This document shows positions 1-6,264 of a DNA stretch of 7,515 bases, one piece after another (within the stretch, counting starts at the first letter, position 1; each line of letters opens with the position of its first letter). The position numbers and the translations under genes are program-made. A model generated the notes under the pieces. It saw only the letters and a program-made list of their open reading frames with translations, searched no databases and was not told the origin of the DNA. Source of the stretch: an uncultured Ruminococcus sp. (GTDB taxonomy: Bacteria > Bacillota > Clostridia > Oscillospirales > Ruminococcaceae); NCBI GenBank assembly GCA_934463425.1, contig CAKSJP010000039.1, positions 1-7,515 of the forward strand, in the 5' to 3' direction.

Positions 1-21
1 ATTCCGGCAACACTGTCCTAG

Positions 22-192
22 GGAAAACTCCGTGAAACCGTCCGGCGGAATCGCTCGTTCCTCGCTGTCCGCCTGGGCTTGCAAACGCCGATAGTTGCCT
101 TTTCCGGTACTTGTGATGTGGCATTCTATGTGTTGCTTGTACAGGTGGTTTTTGTTGTTTTTACGGCGTTTGCAGCAATAAGTCCCCCTTGA
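22..192 (+). other. Open frame without a start, probably repeat-derived, not a gene
   Basis: Between a TAG at 19-21 and a TGA at 190-192 one + frame stays open for 56 codons. It has no ATG, no ribosome binding site and no recognisable domain; its second half would be strongly hydrophobic (Val/Phe rich). Inside it an 11-bp inverted repeat, TGCAAACGCCG (80-90) and CGGCGTTTGCA (164-174), is separated by 73 bp. The stretch leads straight into the hairpin-rich repeats at 184-600. I interpret it as part of an intergenic repeat rather than a coding gene, but it could be the degraded tail of one. Confidence 0.3.
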
Positions 193-217
193 AAAGGGGG
201 ATGTCACCGTAGGTGAC
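184..217. repeat. Two adjacent small hairpins (CCCCCTT/AAGGGGG and GTCACC/GGTGAC)
   Basis: CCCCCTT (184-190) pairs with AAGGGGG (194-200) across a 3-nt loop. GTCACC (203-208) pairs with GGTGAC (212-217) across GTA. A further GGGGG at 219-223 could pair alternatively with 184-188. The arrangement resembles dispersed palindromic intergenic repeats common in clostridial genomes. No gene end lies close on its left, so a terminator role cannot be shown. Confidence 0.55.
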
Positions 218-240
218 AGGGGGATTTTCCAAGAGAAACT

Positions 241-275
241 CTTCTTTTTTTCTTTGCTAAAAAGAAAAAAAGAAG
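241..275. repeat. Perfect 15-bp A/T stem-loop
   Basis: CTTCTTTTTTTCTTT (241-255) and AAAGAAAAAAAGAAG (261-275) are exact reverse complements around the 5-nt loop GCTAA. The strand asymmetry (pyrimidine arm, then purine arm) is extreme. The right arm and loop belong to the 43-bp direct repeat that recurs at 461-503, but the second copy has lost the left arm and so cannot form this hairpin. Its role is unknown; it is not a typical terminator because the stem has almost no GC. Confidence 0.75.
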
Positions 276-357
276 CAAAAAAAGAAAAGCTCTCGCCTAC
301 CCTTGTTTTGTGCGGCAATGTATCGCACGAAAGGCAATGCTATTTTCGTTACGCAAA
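253..357 (+). repeat. Direct repeat, copy 1
   Basis: Positions 253-295 are identical over 43 bp to 461-503. After a divergent 13-bp stretch, 309-357 matches 516-564 with two differences in 49 bp. Both copies carry TGCG...CGCA as a short inverted repeat at the start of the second block. The copies lie 208 bp apart in the first block and 207 bp in the second, which suggests a duplicated intergenic unit with small indels. Read as protein, both blocks give a similar peptide, which explains a spurious open frame across them. Confidence 0.8.
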
Positions 358-365
358 ACATAAAT

Positions 366-460
366 CCCCCGGAGGGGGGAACAGGCGGCTGCTGCCGCCG
401 TAAGACTGCCCTTTTCTCTCCGCTCTATCGGGGGGTAAGGCTCAGCGGCGAGCACGCCGC
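366..460. repeat. GC-rich hairpins between the two direct-repeat copies
   Basis: Three stem-loops are visible: CCCCC (366-370) with GGGGG (374-378); GGCGGC (384-389) with GCCGCC (394-399), loop TGCT; and GCGGCG (445-450) with CGCCGC (455-460), loop AGCA. The last abuts the second direct-repeat copy exactly. They sit among A/T-rich repeats and look like parts of a composite intergenic element. No function can be assigned. Confidence 0.5.
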
Positions 461-564
461 TTTGCTAAAAAGAAAAAAAGAAGCAAAAAAAGAAAAGCTC
501 TCGTCAACACTTACATGTGCGGCAATGTATCGCACGAAAGGCAGTGCTATTTTCGTTATGCAAA
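461..564 (+). repeat. Direct repeat, copy 2
   Basis: This is the second copy of the unit at 253-357: 461-503 is identical to 253-295, and 516-564 matches 309-357 with two substitutions. The block ends with GGGGGAACAG (565-574), which also follows copy 1 after an extra stretch (375-384). It lies about 110 bp upstream of the response regulator start, so the repeat does not overlap the predicted promoter. Confidence 0.8.
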
Positions 565-603
565 GGGGGAACAGTGTCGCAGTACTACCCTCTTTTCCCA
601 TGT

Positions 604-635
604 TTAAGACTGTATTAAGCTTTTCCCTTTACAAT
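604..635 (+). promoter_or_regulatory. Candidate regulated promoter of the two-component operon
   Basis: TACAAT at 630-635 fits a -10 hexamer, but no good -35 lies 16-18 bp upstream. Instead TTAAG occurs twice (604-608 and 615-619) with an 11-bp start-to-start spacing, the geometry used by tandem OmpR/PhoB-family regulators. The pair is centred where the -35 element should be. I infer a promoter that needs an activator, possibly the regulator encoded downstream. The start would lie around 642, giving a leader of about 30 nt. Confidence 0.3.
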
Positions 636-673
636 AGATACTGGAAACCTATGCTTTTGAAAGGGTGATAAAA

Positions 674-1348
674 ATGAATATTCTCGTTGTGGAAGACGAG
701 GTACAGCTGGCGGATACGCTGGCGGAGATCCTCAAACGCAACAAATACAACGTAGATACCGTCTTTGACGGTGACGACGGCCTGGAATACGCCCGAACCG
801 GCATCTATGACTGCATCCTCCTGGATATCATGCTCCCTGTCCGCAGCGGCACTGAGATCGTGCAGATCCTGCGCCAGGAAAAAAACGCCACGCCCATTAT
901 GCTCCTCACCGCAAAATCAGAGGTGGAGGACAAGATCCACGGGCTGGACTGCGGCGCGGATGACTACCTCACAAAACCGTTTTCCACCGGCGAACTCCTC
1001 GCGCGCATCCGGGCGCTGACCCGGCGCAAAGGGGAAGTCGAGGTGGATTGTCTCCACTTTGAGGAACTCCAACTGAACCGCCAGACCTATGACCTCATCC
1101 AGGGCGAAAACCGCATGAAACTCAGCCTGAAGGAATATCAGATCATGGAAATGCTCCTCTCCAATCCGGGGCAGATCCTGCCGAAAGAGCGCTTTATCGA
1201 AAAGATCTGGGGCTATGAGAGCGACGTGGAATATAACAACATTGAGGTGTATATCTCCTTCCTGCGGAAAAAGCTGACCGCCATCCATTCTACGGTGCAG
1301 ATCCGCACCGCCCGCGGCATCGGCTACTTCCTGGAGAAAAAAGCATGA
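674..1348 (+). CDS. OmpR/PhoB-family response regulator
   Basis: This 224-aa cytoplasmic DNA-binding regulator is the output half of a two-component system. The N-terminal receiver domain (about 1-115) has the acidic pair E7/D8, phospho-acceptor D51 in LLDIMLP, switch T79 and K101 in TKPF. A winged-helix DNA-binding domain of the OmpR/PhoB type fills about 125-222, ending in the typical RTARGIGYFL. I chose the ATG at 674 because AAAGGGTGAT just upstream matches the anti-Shine-Dalgarno sequence; a GTG at 665 lies inside that site and would add three residues. The stop overlaps the kinase start (ATGA, 1345-1348), so the two genes are very likely translationally coupled. The target genes cannot be read from the sequence. 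Length and motifs are normal for the family. Confidence 0.95.
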   Translation: MNILVVEDEVQLADTLAEILKRNKYNVDTVFDGDDGLEYARTGIYDCILLDIMLPVRSGTEIVQILRQEKNATPIMLLTAKSEVEDKIHGLDCGADDYLTKPFSTGELLARIRALTRRKGEVEVDCLHFEELQLNRQTYDLIQGENRMKLSLKEYQIMEMLLSNPGQILPKERFIEKIWGYESDVEYNNIEVYISFLRKKLTAIHSTVQIRTARGIGYFLEKKA

Positions 1349-3030
1349 TCCGCCGGGTGCGCCGGCAGTTTATCTGCATTACCATGGCAATGCTCACTGC
1401 CGTGCTGCTCGTTCCCCTGATCGCCCTCAATGTGGTGACAGAAGCCATGAGCTATAACCAGACCCGGAATCTCCTGGAGCAGATCGCCATCAGCGAGACC
1501 ACCGTGCCCCAGAAGCCTGACGGCGAACCGCCGGGACAGCCGCCTGCGACATCTGCCCCGGAGAGCACCGGGGAGACCACAGAGGCCGCCACCTCTTCCT
1601 CGTCGGAAACCACCTCAGAAACCACCGAAACGACGGCAAAAATCACGGCGGCAGCTTCAAAACCGGCACAGACCCAGGCTCCTGCGGTACAGGCACCGGT
1701 GCAGACTACCGCAGCACCCCAGACCACCGCACCGCGGCAGACCAGAGCGACAACTATGACGACCCGGACTGTTTCACGTGAAACAAAACCGCAGCTCACT
1801 ACGTCCAGACCAGAAACAAGACCGTCTTATGATACTGAGCCGCAGCCAGATCCGCCGCCCTGGTGGAATCCCGATGACCATCCGTGGGAATGGCCGGAGT
1901 ACCACTGGGAGGAAAGGGAGAGCTGCGCTTCTCCGGCGTGGTGCATCCGCACCGCAGTGCCGATGCTGCTGGCGCAGTCTGTCCCCATGGGAAACAGTGA
2001 CAGAGGCCAGCCGCCGTTTCCGAACAAAAAAGGGGACACGGTCACCATCGACCATTTTCTCTGTTTTGCCAATTCCGGCGGCACGCTGACGCGGTTGGAC
2101 GGAACGGACGAGTACAGCGACGAGGATGCCCAGCTGCTTTTGGATTACGTTCTGGAAAAGGACAAGGCGGACGGCTGGTACGGAAGCCTGCAGTATTTCC
2201 GCAAGGATTACGACAGGGGGACACTGGTGGTGTTTTCCGACCGCAGTGCTGAGCGGCTTTTGCTGCATAAGGTGCTGCTGGTGAGCATTCTGGTGTTTCT
2301 GCTCATGGAGGGCGTTGTGTTTCTCCTGACCATGATGCTGACCAAACGCGCCATGCGCCCCATGCAGGAGACCTTTGAACGCCAGCGCCAGTTTATCTCG
2401 GATGCCGGCCACGAGCTGAAAACGCCGCTGACAATTATCTCCGCCAATGTGGATATTCTCCATGATGAGATCGGCGAGAACAAGTGGCTCAGCTATATCC
2501 AGTCCCAGGCGGAGCGCATGCGCATTCTGGTGGGCGAAATGATGAATCTGACCAAACTGGAAATGGGCGAAAAGACAAAGGATTTCATGGACTTTTCCCT
2601 GAGCGAAGCCGTTTCCGGTGCGGCGCTCCCCTTTGAGGGCCAGGCGTTTGAACAGGAAAAACAGCTGGAACTGGACATTCAGGAAGGCATCACCTATCAT
2701 GGAAACCCCGACCAGATCAAGCAGCTGGTGGGAATCTTCATGGACAATGCGCTGAAATACAGCGAGGAGCACGGTCAGATCCGGGTGACGCTCCAGCAGA
2801 CGCAGAACAAGAAAACGCTGAAAATCTACAACACGGGAAAGGGCATCCCGGAGGCGGAAAAGGAAAAGATCTTCCAGCGCTTTTACCGGAGCGATGCGTC
2901 CCGCGCCAGGGCTACCGGCGGTTACGGTCTGGGGCTGTCCATTGCAAAGAGCATTGCCGATGCTCATAAGATCAGGATACAAGTAGAATCGGAGTATGAA
3001 CACTGGATCTGCTTTGTGCTGATCTTTTAG
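1345..3030 (+). CDS. Membrane sensor histidine kinase with a Thr/Ser/Pro-rich extracytoplasmic region
   Basis: The 561-aa partner of the upstream regulator. A membrane segment lies at about 9-31, an extracytoplasmic region at about 32-305 and a second membrane segment at about 307-331. The gap to the phospho-acceptor H356 (in DAGHELKTP) is too short for a HAMP domain, so signalling runs directly from TM2. The ATPase domain has the N box at D467/N468, G1 at 496-500, the F box around F510/F513 and G2 at G526-G530 (GYGLG). The G1 box reads NTGKG, with Asn where Asp is usual. Residues about 51-165 are low complexity (Thr, Ser, Pro, Glu, Gln), followed by a Trp-rich patch with five Trp between 173 and 188. 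Residues about 230-300 look like the short sensor common in clostridial kinases. The codons for V143-T147 contain an exact parS site. The ligand is unknown. Confidence 0.93.
   Translation: MIRRVRRQFICITMAMLTAVLLVPLIALNVVTEAMSYNQTRNLLEQIAISETTVPQKPDGEPPGQPPATSAPESTGETTEAATSSSSETTSETTETTAKITAAASKPAQTQAPAVQAPVQTTAAPQTTAPRQTRATTMTTRTVSRETKPQLTTSRPETRPSYDTEPQPDPPPWWNPDDHPWEWPEYHWEERESCASPAWCIRTAVPMLLAQSVPMGNSDRGQPPFPNKKGDTVTIDHFLCFANSGGTLTRLDGTDEYSDEDAQLLLDYVLEKDKADGWYGSLQYFRKDYDRGTLVVFSDRSAERLLLHKVLLVSILVFLLMEGVVFLLTMMLTKRAMRPMQETFERQRQFISDAGHELKTPLTIISANVDILHDEIGENKWLSYIQSQAERMRILVGEMMNLTKLEMGEKTKDFMDFSLSEAVSGAALPFEGQAFEQEKQLELDIQEGITYHGNPDQIKQLVGIFMDNALKYSEEHGQIRVTLQQTQNKKTLKIYNTGKGIPEAEKEKIFQRFYRSDASRARATGGYGLGLSIAKSIADAHKIRIQVESEYEHWICFVLIF
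1770..1785. other. parS site (exact match to the ParB/Spo0J consensus) inside the kinase gene
   Basis: TGTTTCACGTGAAACA is a perfect 16-bp palindrome and matches the bacterial parS consensus TGTTNCACGTGAAACA at every defined position. It encodes the kinase residues V143-T147 within the low-complexity extracytoplasmic segment. parA and parB are encoded 3-5 kb away, which fits the usual clustering of parS near parAB and the origin. ParB would load here and spread over neighbouring DNA. The identification rests on the sequence match; binding has not been shown. Confidence 0.85.
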
Positions 3031-3048
3031 AAAAACAGATGCCGCATA

Positions 3049-3087
3049 AAAAAGCTGTCGAAATTGCGTGAATTTCGACAGCTTTTT
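3049..3087. terminator. Bidirectional intrinsic terminator between the kinase gene and serS
   Basis: A perfect 17-bp stem, AAAAAGCTGTCGAAATT (3049-3065) with AATTTCGACAGCTTTTT (3071-3087), closes on the loop GCGTG. The core GCTGTCG/CGACAGC is followed by T-runs on both strands: TTTTT at 3083-3087 on the + strand, and the complement of A3048-A3053 on the - strand. It lies 18 bp after the kinase stop and 53 bp beyond the serS stop, so it can end transcription of both convergent units. Confidence 0.92.
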
Positions 3088-3140
3088 CTATTATTTCCCC
3101 AGCCGGGATGGATTGCTGCGGGAATCAGATTTTCTTTTGC

Positions 3141-4427
3141 TTAGTCCTGCGGACGGATGCAGTCTGTGAACATATAGCGCTGCAGCGGTTCCGGAATGCG
3201 GACAGAACCGTCCTCATTCAGGTTGTTCTCCAGGAATGCGATGAGCATACGGGGCGGTGCAACAACGGTGTTGTTCAGGGTGTGTGCAAAATACTTGCTG
3301 CCGTCCTTGCCCTTGATGCGGATGCCCAGACGTCTTGCCTGTGCGTCGCCCAGGTTGGAGCAGCTGCCCACCTCGAAGTACTTCTTCTGACGGGGAGACC
3401 ATGCCTCAACGTCCAGGCTCTTCACCTTCAGGTCAGCCAGGTCGCCGGAGCAGCACTCCAGAGTGCGTACCGGAACGTCCAGGCTGCGGAAGAACTCTAC
3501 GGTATAGCCGTACATCTTGTGGAACCAGTCCATGCTCTCTTCCGGCTTGCAGACCACGATCATTTCCTGCTTCTCGAACTGGTGGATGCGGTAAACGCCG
3601 CGCTCTTCGATGCCGTGCGCGCCCACTTCCTTCCGGAAGCACGGCGAATAGCTGGTCAGTGTCTGGGGCAGCTTTTCCTCCGGCAGAATGGTGTCGATGA
3701 ACTTGCCGATCATGGAGTGCTCGCTGGTACCGATGAGATACAGGTCCTCACCCTCGATCTTGTACATCATGCCTTCCATTTCGGCAAAGGACATTACGCC
3801 GGTCACCACATTGCTGCGGATCATAAACGGCGGAATGTAGTAGGTGAAGCCCTTGTTGATCATGAAGTCACGGGCATATGCCAGGATGGAAGAGTGCAGC
3901 CGTGCAATATCGCCGCACAGATAGTAGAAGCCGTTGCCGCTAGTGTCGCGGGCAGCGTCGATGTCGATGCCGTTCAGCTTTTCCATGATGTCCACATGAT
4001 AGGGCACTTCAAAGTCCGGTACGACCGGCTCGCCGAAGCGCTCTACTTCTACGTTTTCGGAATCGTCCCTGCCGATGGGCACAGAGTCATCAATGAAGTT
4101 CGGGATCACCAGCATGATCTCGCGGATGCGTGCAGACAGCTCAGTTTCTGCCTTTTCCAGCTCTTCCAGCTTGGTGCCGATCTCGCTCACTTCTGCCTTG
4201 ACTGCCTCAGCCTCTTCCTTTTTGCCCTGTCCCATGAGCGCGCCGATCTTCTTGCTGATGGACTTCCGCTGGCTGCGGAGTTCGTCGCCCTGCACCTTGG
4301 CTGCGCGGAATTTCTGATCCAGTTCCACAACCTCGTCTACCAGCGGCAGCTTGTCGTCCTGAAACTTCTTGCGGATGTTTTCCTTGACTTTTTCCGGGTC
4401 ATTCCGGATCCATTTCATATCGATCAT
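3141..4427 (-). CDS. serS: Serine--tRNA ligase (SerRS)
   Basis: This cytoplasmic class II aminoacyl-tRNA synthetase charges tRNA-Ser (and tRNA-Sec where present) with serine using ATP. The 428 residues match the usual length. Residues about 1-105 form the N-terminal helical hairpin arm that grips the tRNA long extra arm; it is rich in Lys/Glu heptads at 30-103. The catalytic core shows GTSEH (233-237), motif 2 with R265 in FRKE and HQFEKQE (282-288), FEVGSCSN (351-358) and motif 3 with R393 in PPRMLIAFLEN. Several motifs differ from the E. coli/B. subtilis form (TAE, FRSEAGSAG, LNGSGLAVGRTL). The ATG at 4427 follows GGAAGG with good spacing. It lies 156 bp after parB on the same strand; I see no T-box in that gap. 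Confidence 0.95.
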   Translation of the reverse strand: MIDMKWIRNDPEKVKENIRKKFQDDKLPLVDEVVELDQKFRAAKVQGDELRSQRKSISKKIGALMGQGKKEEAEAVKAEVSEIGTKLEELEKAETELSARIREIMLVIPNFIDDSVPIGRDDSENVEVERFGEPVVPDFEVPYHVDIMEKLNGIDIDAARDTSGNGFYYLCGDIARLHSSILAYARDFMINKGFTYYIPPFMIRSNVVTGVMSFAEMEGMMYKIEGEDLYLIGTSEHSMIGKFIDTILPEEKLPQTLTSYSPCFRKEVGAHGIEERGVYRIHQFEKQEMIVVCKPEESMDWFHKMYGYTVEFFRSLDVPVRTLECCSGDLADLKVKSLDVEAWSPRQKKYFEVGSCSNLGDAQARRLGIRIKGKDGSKYFAHTLNNTVVAPPRMLIAFLENNLNEDGSVRIPEPLQRYMFTDCIRPQD

Positions 4428-4450
4428 GATTTTTTCCTTCCTTTATCTTA

Positions 4451-4466
4451 TGTGGGATGTCCCACA
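4451..4466. promoter_or_regulatory. Palindrome in the serS leader
   Basis: TGTGGGA (4451-4457) and TCCCACA (4460-4466) are exact reverse complements around a 2-bp centre, about 24 bp upstream of the serS start and just before its ribosome binding site. It could be an operator or a weak RNA hairpin; a 2-nt loop would force the stem to open in RNA. A second stem-loop, GGGCGAAC (4483-4490) with GTTCGCCC (4494-4501), lies further upstream. No known regulator can be named. Confidence 0.35.
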
Positions 4467-4480
4467 AAATTACAGATCAC

Positions 4481-4560
4481 AGGGGCGAACCTCGTTCGCC
4501 CGCAGCTGCAGTATTGTTCGGGGGATACGGCTCGCCGTCCTGCGCATTTGGTGACAGGCA
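4481..4560. repeat. GC-rich intergenic repeat-like stretch between parB and serS
   Basis: The spacer holds an 8-bp stem with a 3-nt loop (4483-4501), the palindrome GCAGCTGC (4502-4509) and a small hairpin ACGG/CCGT (4527-4538). The style resembles dispersed palindromic repeats of clostridial genomes. Neither strand shows a T-run right after a stem, so I do not call a terminator, and serS may be read through from parAB. Only one copy is visible here. Confidence 0.3.
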
Positions 4561-4565
4561 AGCCC

Positions 4566-4581
4566 TGTTTCACATGAAACC
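4566..4581. other. parS-like site just downstream of parB (two mismatches)
   Basis: TGTTTCACATGAAACC differs from the parS consensus at two positions (G9 to A, A16 to C). On the other strand it reads GGTTTCATGTGAAACA, sharing 14 bases with the site upstream of parA. It begins 2 bp beyond the parB stop codon. Position beside parAB supports a real, weaker ParB site, but mismatches at the centre and edge make this uncertain. Confidence 0.5.
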
Positions 4582-4583
4582 TT

Positions 4584-5420
4584 TCATTCCTTGGTCAGCT
4601 TCTGCGCCAGTGCAGACAGATCGTCCTTGTCATAAAACTCCAGGACTAACGAGCCTTTGTGCTTTCCGGCGGTGACAGTCACGCGCCGTCCCAGGCGGCT
4701 CTCCAGGCTGATCTCGATCTCCTTATAGAAGCTGTCCTTGCGGGAGAACTGCGGCGCTTTTCCTTGCTTTTCGGACTCCGCCGCGATCTTTTCCACCGCC
4801 CGGACAGTCAGCTTTCCCTCTGCGGCTTTTTCCGCCGTTTCGGTCAGCAGCTTTTCGTCTGCAATGCCCAGCAGCGCCCGTGCGTGTCCGGCGCTCAGGT
4901 CGCCGTCCTCCACCAGGTTCTTGACCTGCTGGGGCAGCTTCAGCAGCCGCAGGGCGTTCGCCACCGCGCTCCGGGATTTTCCCACGCGCTTCGCCACTTC
5001 CTCCTGCGTCAGGTGGAACATGTCCATCAGCTGCGCATAAGCGCCTGCCTCTTCCAGTGGGTTCAAGTCCTCCCGCTGGAGATTCTCGATGAGGGCGATG
5101 GCCATGGTCTCCTCGTCGGACAGCTCCCGGATCACCACCGGCACTTCGTCCATGCCCAGCATCCGGGCAGCACGCCACCGGCGCTCGCCGGCGACGATCT
5201 GATAATTCAGCCCCAGCGGACGCACCAGAATGGGCTGTATCATGCCATATTGCTGAATGGAGTCCGCCAGTGTCTGGATCGCTTCGTCGCTGAACTGCTT
5301 CCGGGGCTGATCCCGGTTTGGCTCTAACTCTGAGACGCGCAGGGTCTTTTTCACCTGTACATCGGATGCATTTTCGTCATAGAGAAAATCCAGTCCGCTG
5401 CCCAGTCCGCCGATCGTCAT
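4584..5420 (-). CDS. parB: Chromosome-partitioning protein ParB (Spo0J family)
   Basis: This 278-aa protein binds parS DNA, hydrolyses CTP and spreads as a sliding clamp, helping to load SMC and organise the origin region. The N-terminus (GGLGSGLDFL, 4-13) is the conserved ParA-stimulating region. The CTP-binding core includes GERRWR (78-83) and ENLQRED (112-118). A helix-turn-helix runs about 138-160, and the C-terminal 60 residues are the dimerisation domain. R150 in GKSRS and G178 in LSAGHAR occupy positions that, from memory, separate ParB (Arg, Gly) from Noc (Gln, Arg), which supports parS specificity. The start overlaps the parA stop by four bases (ATGA), so the pair is coupled. Length and motifs are normal. 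Noc itself is not encoded in the window. Confidence 0.95.
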   Translation of the reverse strand: MTIGGLGSGLDFLYDENASDVQVKKTLRVSELEPNRDQPRKQFSDEAIQTLADSIQQYGMIQPILVRPLGLNYQIVAGERRWRAARMLGMDEVPVVIRELSDEETMAIALIENLQREDLNPLEEAGAYAQLMDMFHLTQEEVAKRVGKSRSAVANALRLLKLPQQVKNLVEDGDLSAGHARALLGIADEKLLTETAEKAAEGKLTVRAVEKIAAESEKQGKAPQFSRKDSFYKEIEISLESRLGRRVTVTAGKHKGSLVLEFYDKDDLSALAQKLTKE

Positions 5421-6256
5421 TGGTCATCACGCTCCCTTTTTCTGCCGAATGACAGTATCCGGCGCTTTTTCTCCGGCGGCTTTTCGCCCAGGATCTCCGA
5501 CCCCAGGAGCATGTACGCCTCTGCGCCCTTGGACATGCGGTCATAGTACATGACCGGCTTGCCGTGGCTGGGCGCTTCGGAAAGACGGACATTCCGGGGG
5601 ATCTTGGTCTGAAACACTTTTCCCGGGAAATACTTCCTGACCTCATCCTCCACCTGCCGGGATACGTTGAGCCGCTGGTCAAACATAACGAACAGGATGC
5701 CGCAGATATCCAGGTTGGGGTTATAGTTGCTGCGCACCACCTTGATGGTGTTGGTCAGCTGTGACAGTCCCTCCAGGGCGTAGAACTCCGCCAGCATGGG
5801 GATAATGAGCTGATCTGCCGCCACCAGGCCGTTGATGGTCAGAAGCCCCAGCGCCGGCGGACAGTCGATGAGGATGTAGTCATAGTCCAGCTTGCAGGTC
5901 AGGATCTGCATTTTCAGCCGGTTCATGCGGTTGTCCATGGCGGACAGCTCCAGTTCCGCCCCGGCGAGGGTATTCTTTGCCGGAAGCAGGCTGACGTTTT
6001 CAAAGTCCGTGCGGACGATCGCCTCCTGAATGCTGCATTTTCCGGCGAGCACCTCATACGATGAAGCGCGGAGCATTTTTTTCTTGATGCCGAGACCAGT
6101 GGTGGTATTGCCCTGGGGGTCGATGTCCACGCAGAGAACGCGCTTGCCCCGGGAGCCGAAATATGCGCCCAGGTTCACCACGGTGGTGGATTTTCCCACG
6201 CCGCCCTTCTGGTTGGCAACTGCATACACCATACTCACGCTGTTTCTTCCTTTCAT
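5417..6256 (-). CDS. parA: Chromosome-partitioning ATPase ParA (Soj family)
   Basis: This 279-aa ATPase binds DNA as an ATP-bound dimer and works with ParB in origin segregation; in Bacillus the homologue Soj also controls DnaA. The deviant Walker A motif KGGVGKST spans 17-24, followed by DIDPQGN (44-50) and Walker B ILIDCPP (128-134). NVRLSEAPSHGKP (222-234) is typical of chromosomal ParA. A basic tail of about 20 residues (KKRR, GRKRERD) extends beyond the usual end and could aid DNA binding. The ATG at 6256 has GGAGA six bases upstream. A GTG at 6238 behind GGAAG, or the ATG at 6232, would give a protein starting nearer the family norm, so the start is unsure by 6-8 codons. Confidence 0.94.
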   Translation of the reverse strand: MKGRNSVSMVYAVANQKGGVGKSTTVVNLGAYFGSRGKRVLCVDIDPQGNTTTGLGIKKKMLRASSYEVLAGKCSIQEAIVRTDFENVSLLPAKNTLAGAELELSAMDNRMNRLKMQILTCKLDYDYILIDCPPALGLLTINGLVAADQLIIPMLAEFYALEGLSQLTNTIKVVRSNYNPNLDICGILFVMFDQRLNVSRQVEDEVRKYFPGKVFQTKIPRNVRLSEAPSHGKPVMYYDRMSKGAEAYMLLGSEILGEKPPEKKRRILSFGRKRERDDQ

Positions 6257-6264
6257 GGGGTATC

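Noticed and set aside
184..574. CRISPR array
   Set aside because: Only two long repeat copies exist, about 208 bp apart, with internal indels and no regular short spacers.
303..668. 121-codon + strand open frame in the left intergenic region
   Set aside because: It consists of the two direct-repeat blocks plus GC-rich hairpins, so its repeated peptide simply mirrors the DNA repeat. There is no ribosome binding site, no domain, and it runs over the response regulator's own ribosome binding site.
1774..3003. 409-codon - strand open frame opposite the kinase gene
   Set aside because: It is antisense to a complete histidine kinase with all boxes present, and its own translation shows no domain and unnatural composition.
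3108..4577. 489-codon + strand open frame opposite serS
   Set aside because: It is the antisense of serS, which has full SerRS motifs, a good ribosome binding site and a terminator. Long antisense frames are common opposite GC-rich genes.
4566..4581. Noc-binding site
   Set aside because: The sequence matches parS rather than the Noc site (ATTTCCCGGGAAAT-like), and no Noc is encoded in the window.
4428..4583. T-box riboswitch upstream of serS
   Set aside because: The 156-bp gap is short for a T-box and lacks a recognisable conserved T-box sequence or a paired terminator ahead of serS.
4659..5327. 222-codon + strand open frame opposite parB
   Set aside because: It is antisense to parB, which has the full ParB domain order and is coupled to parA.
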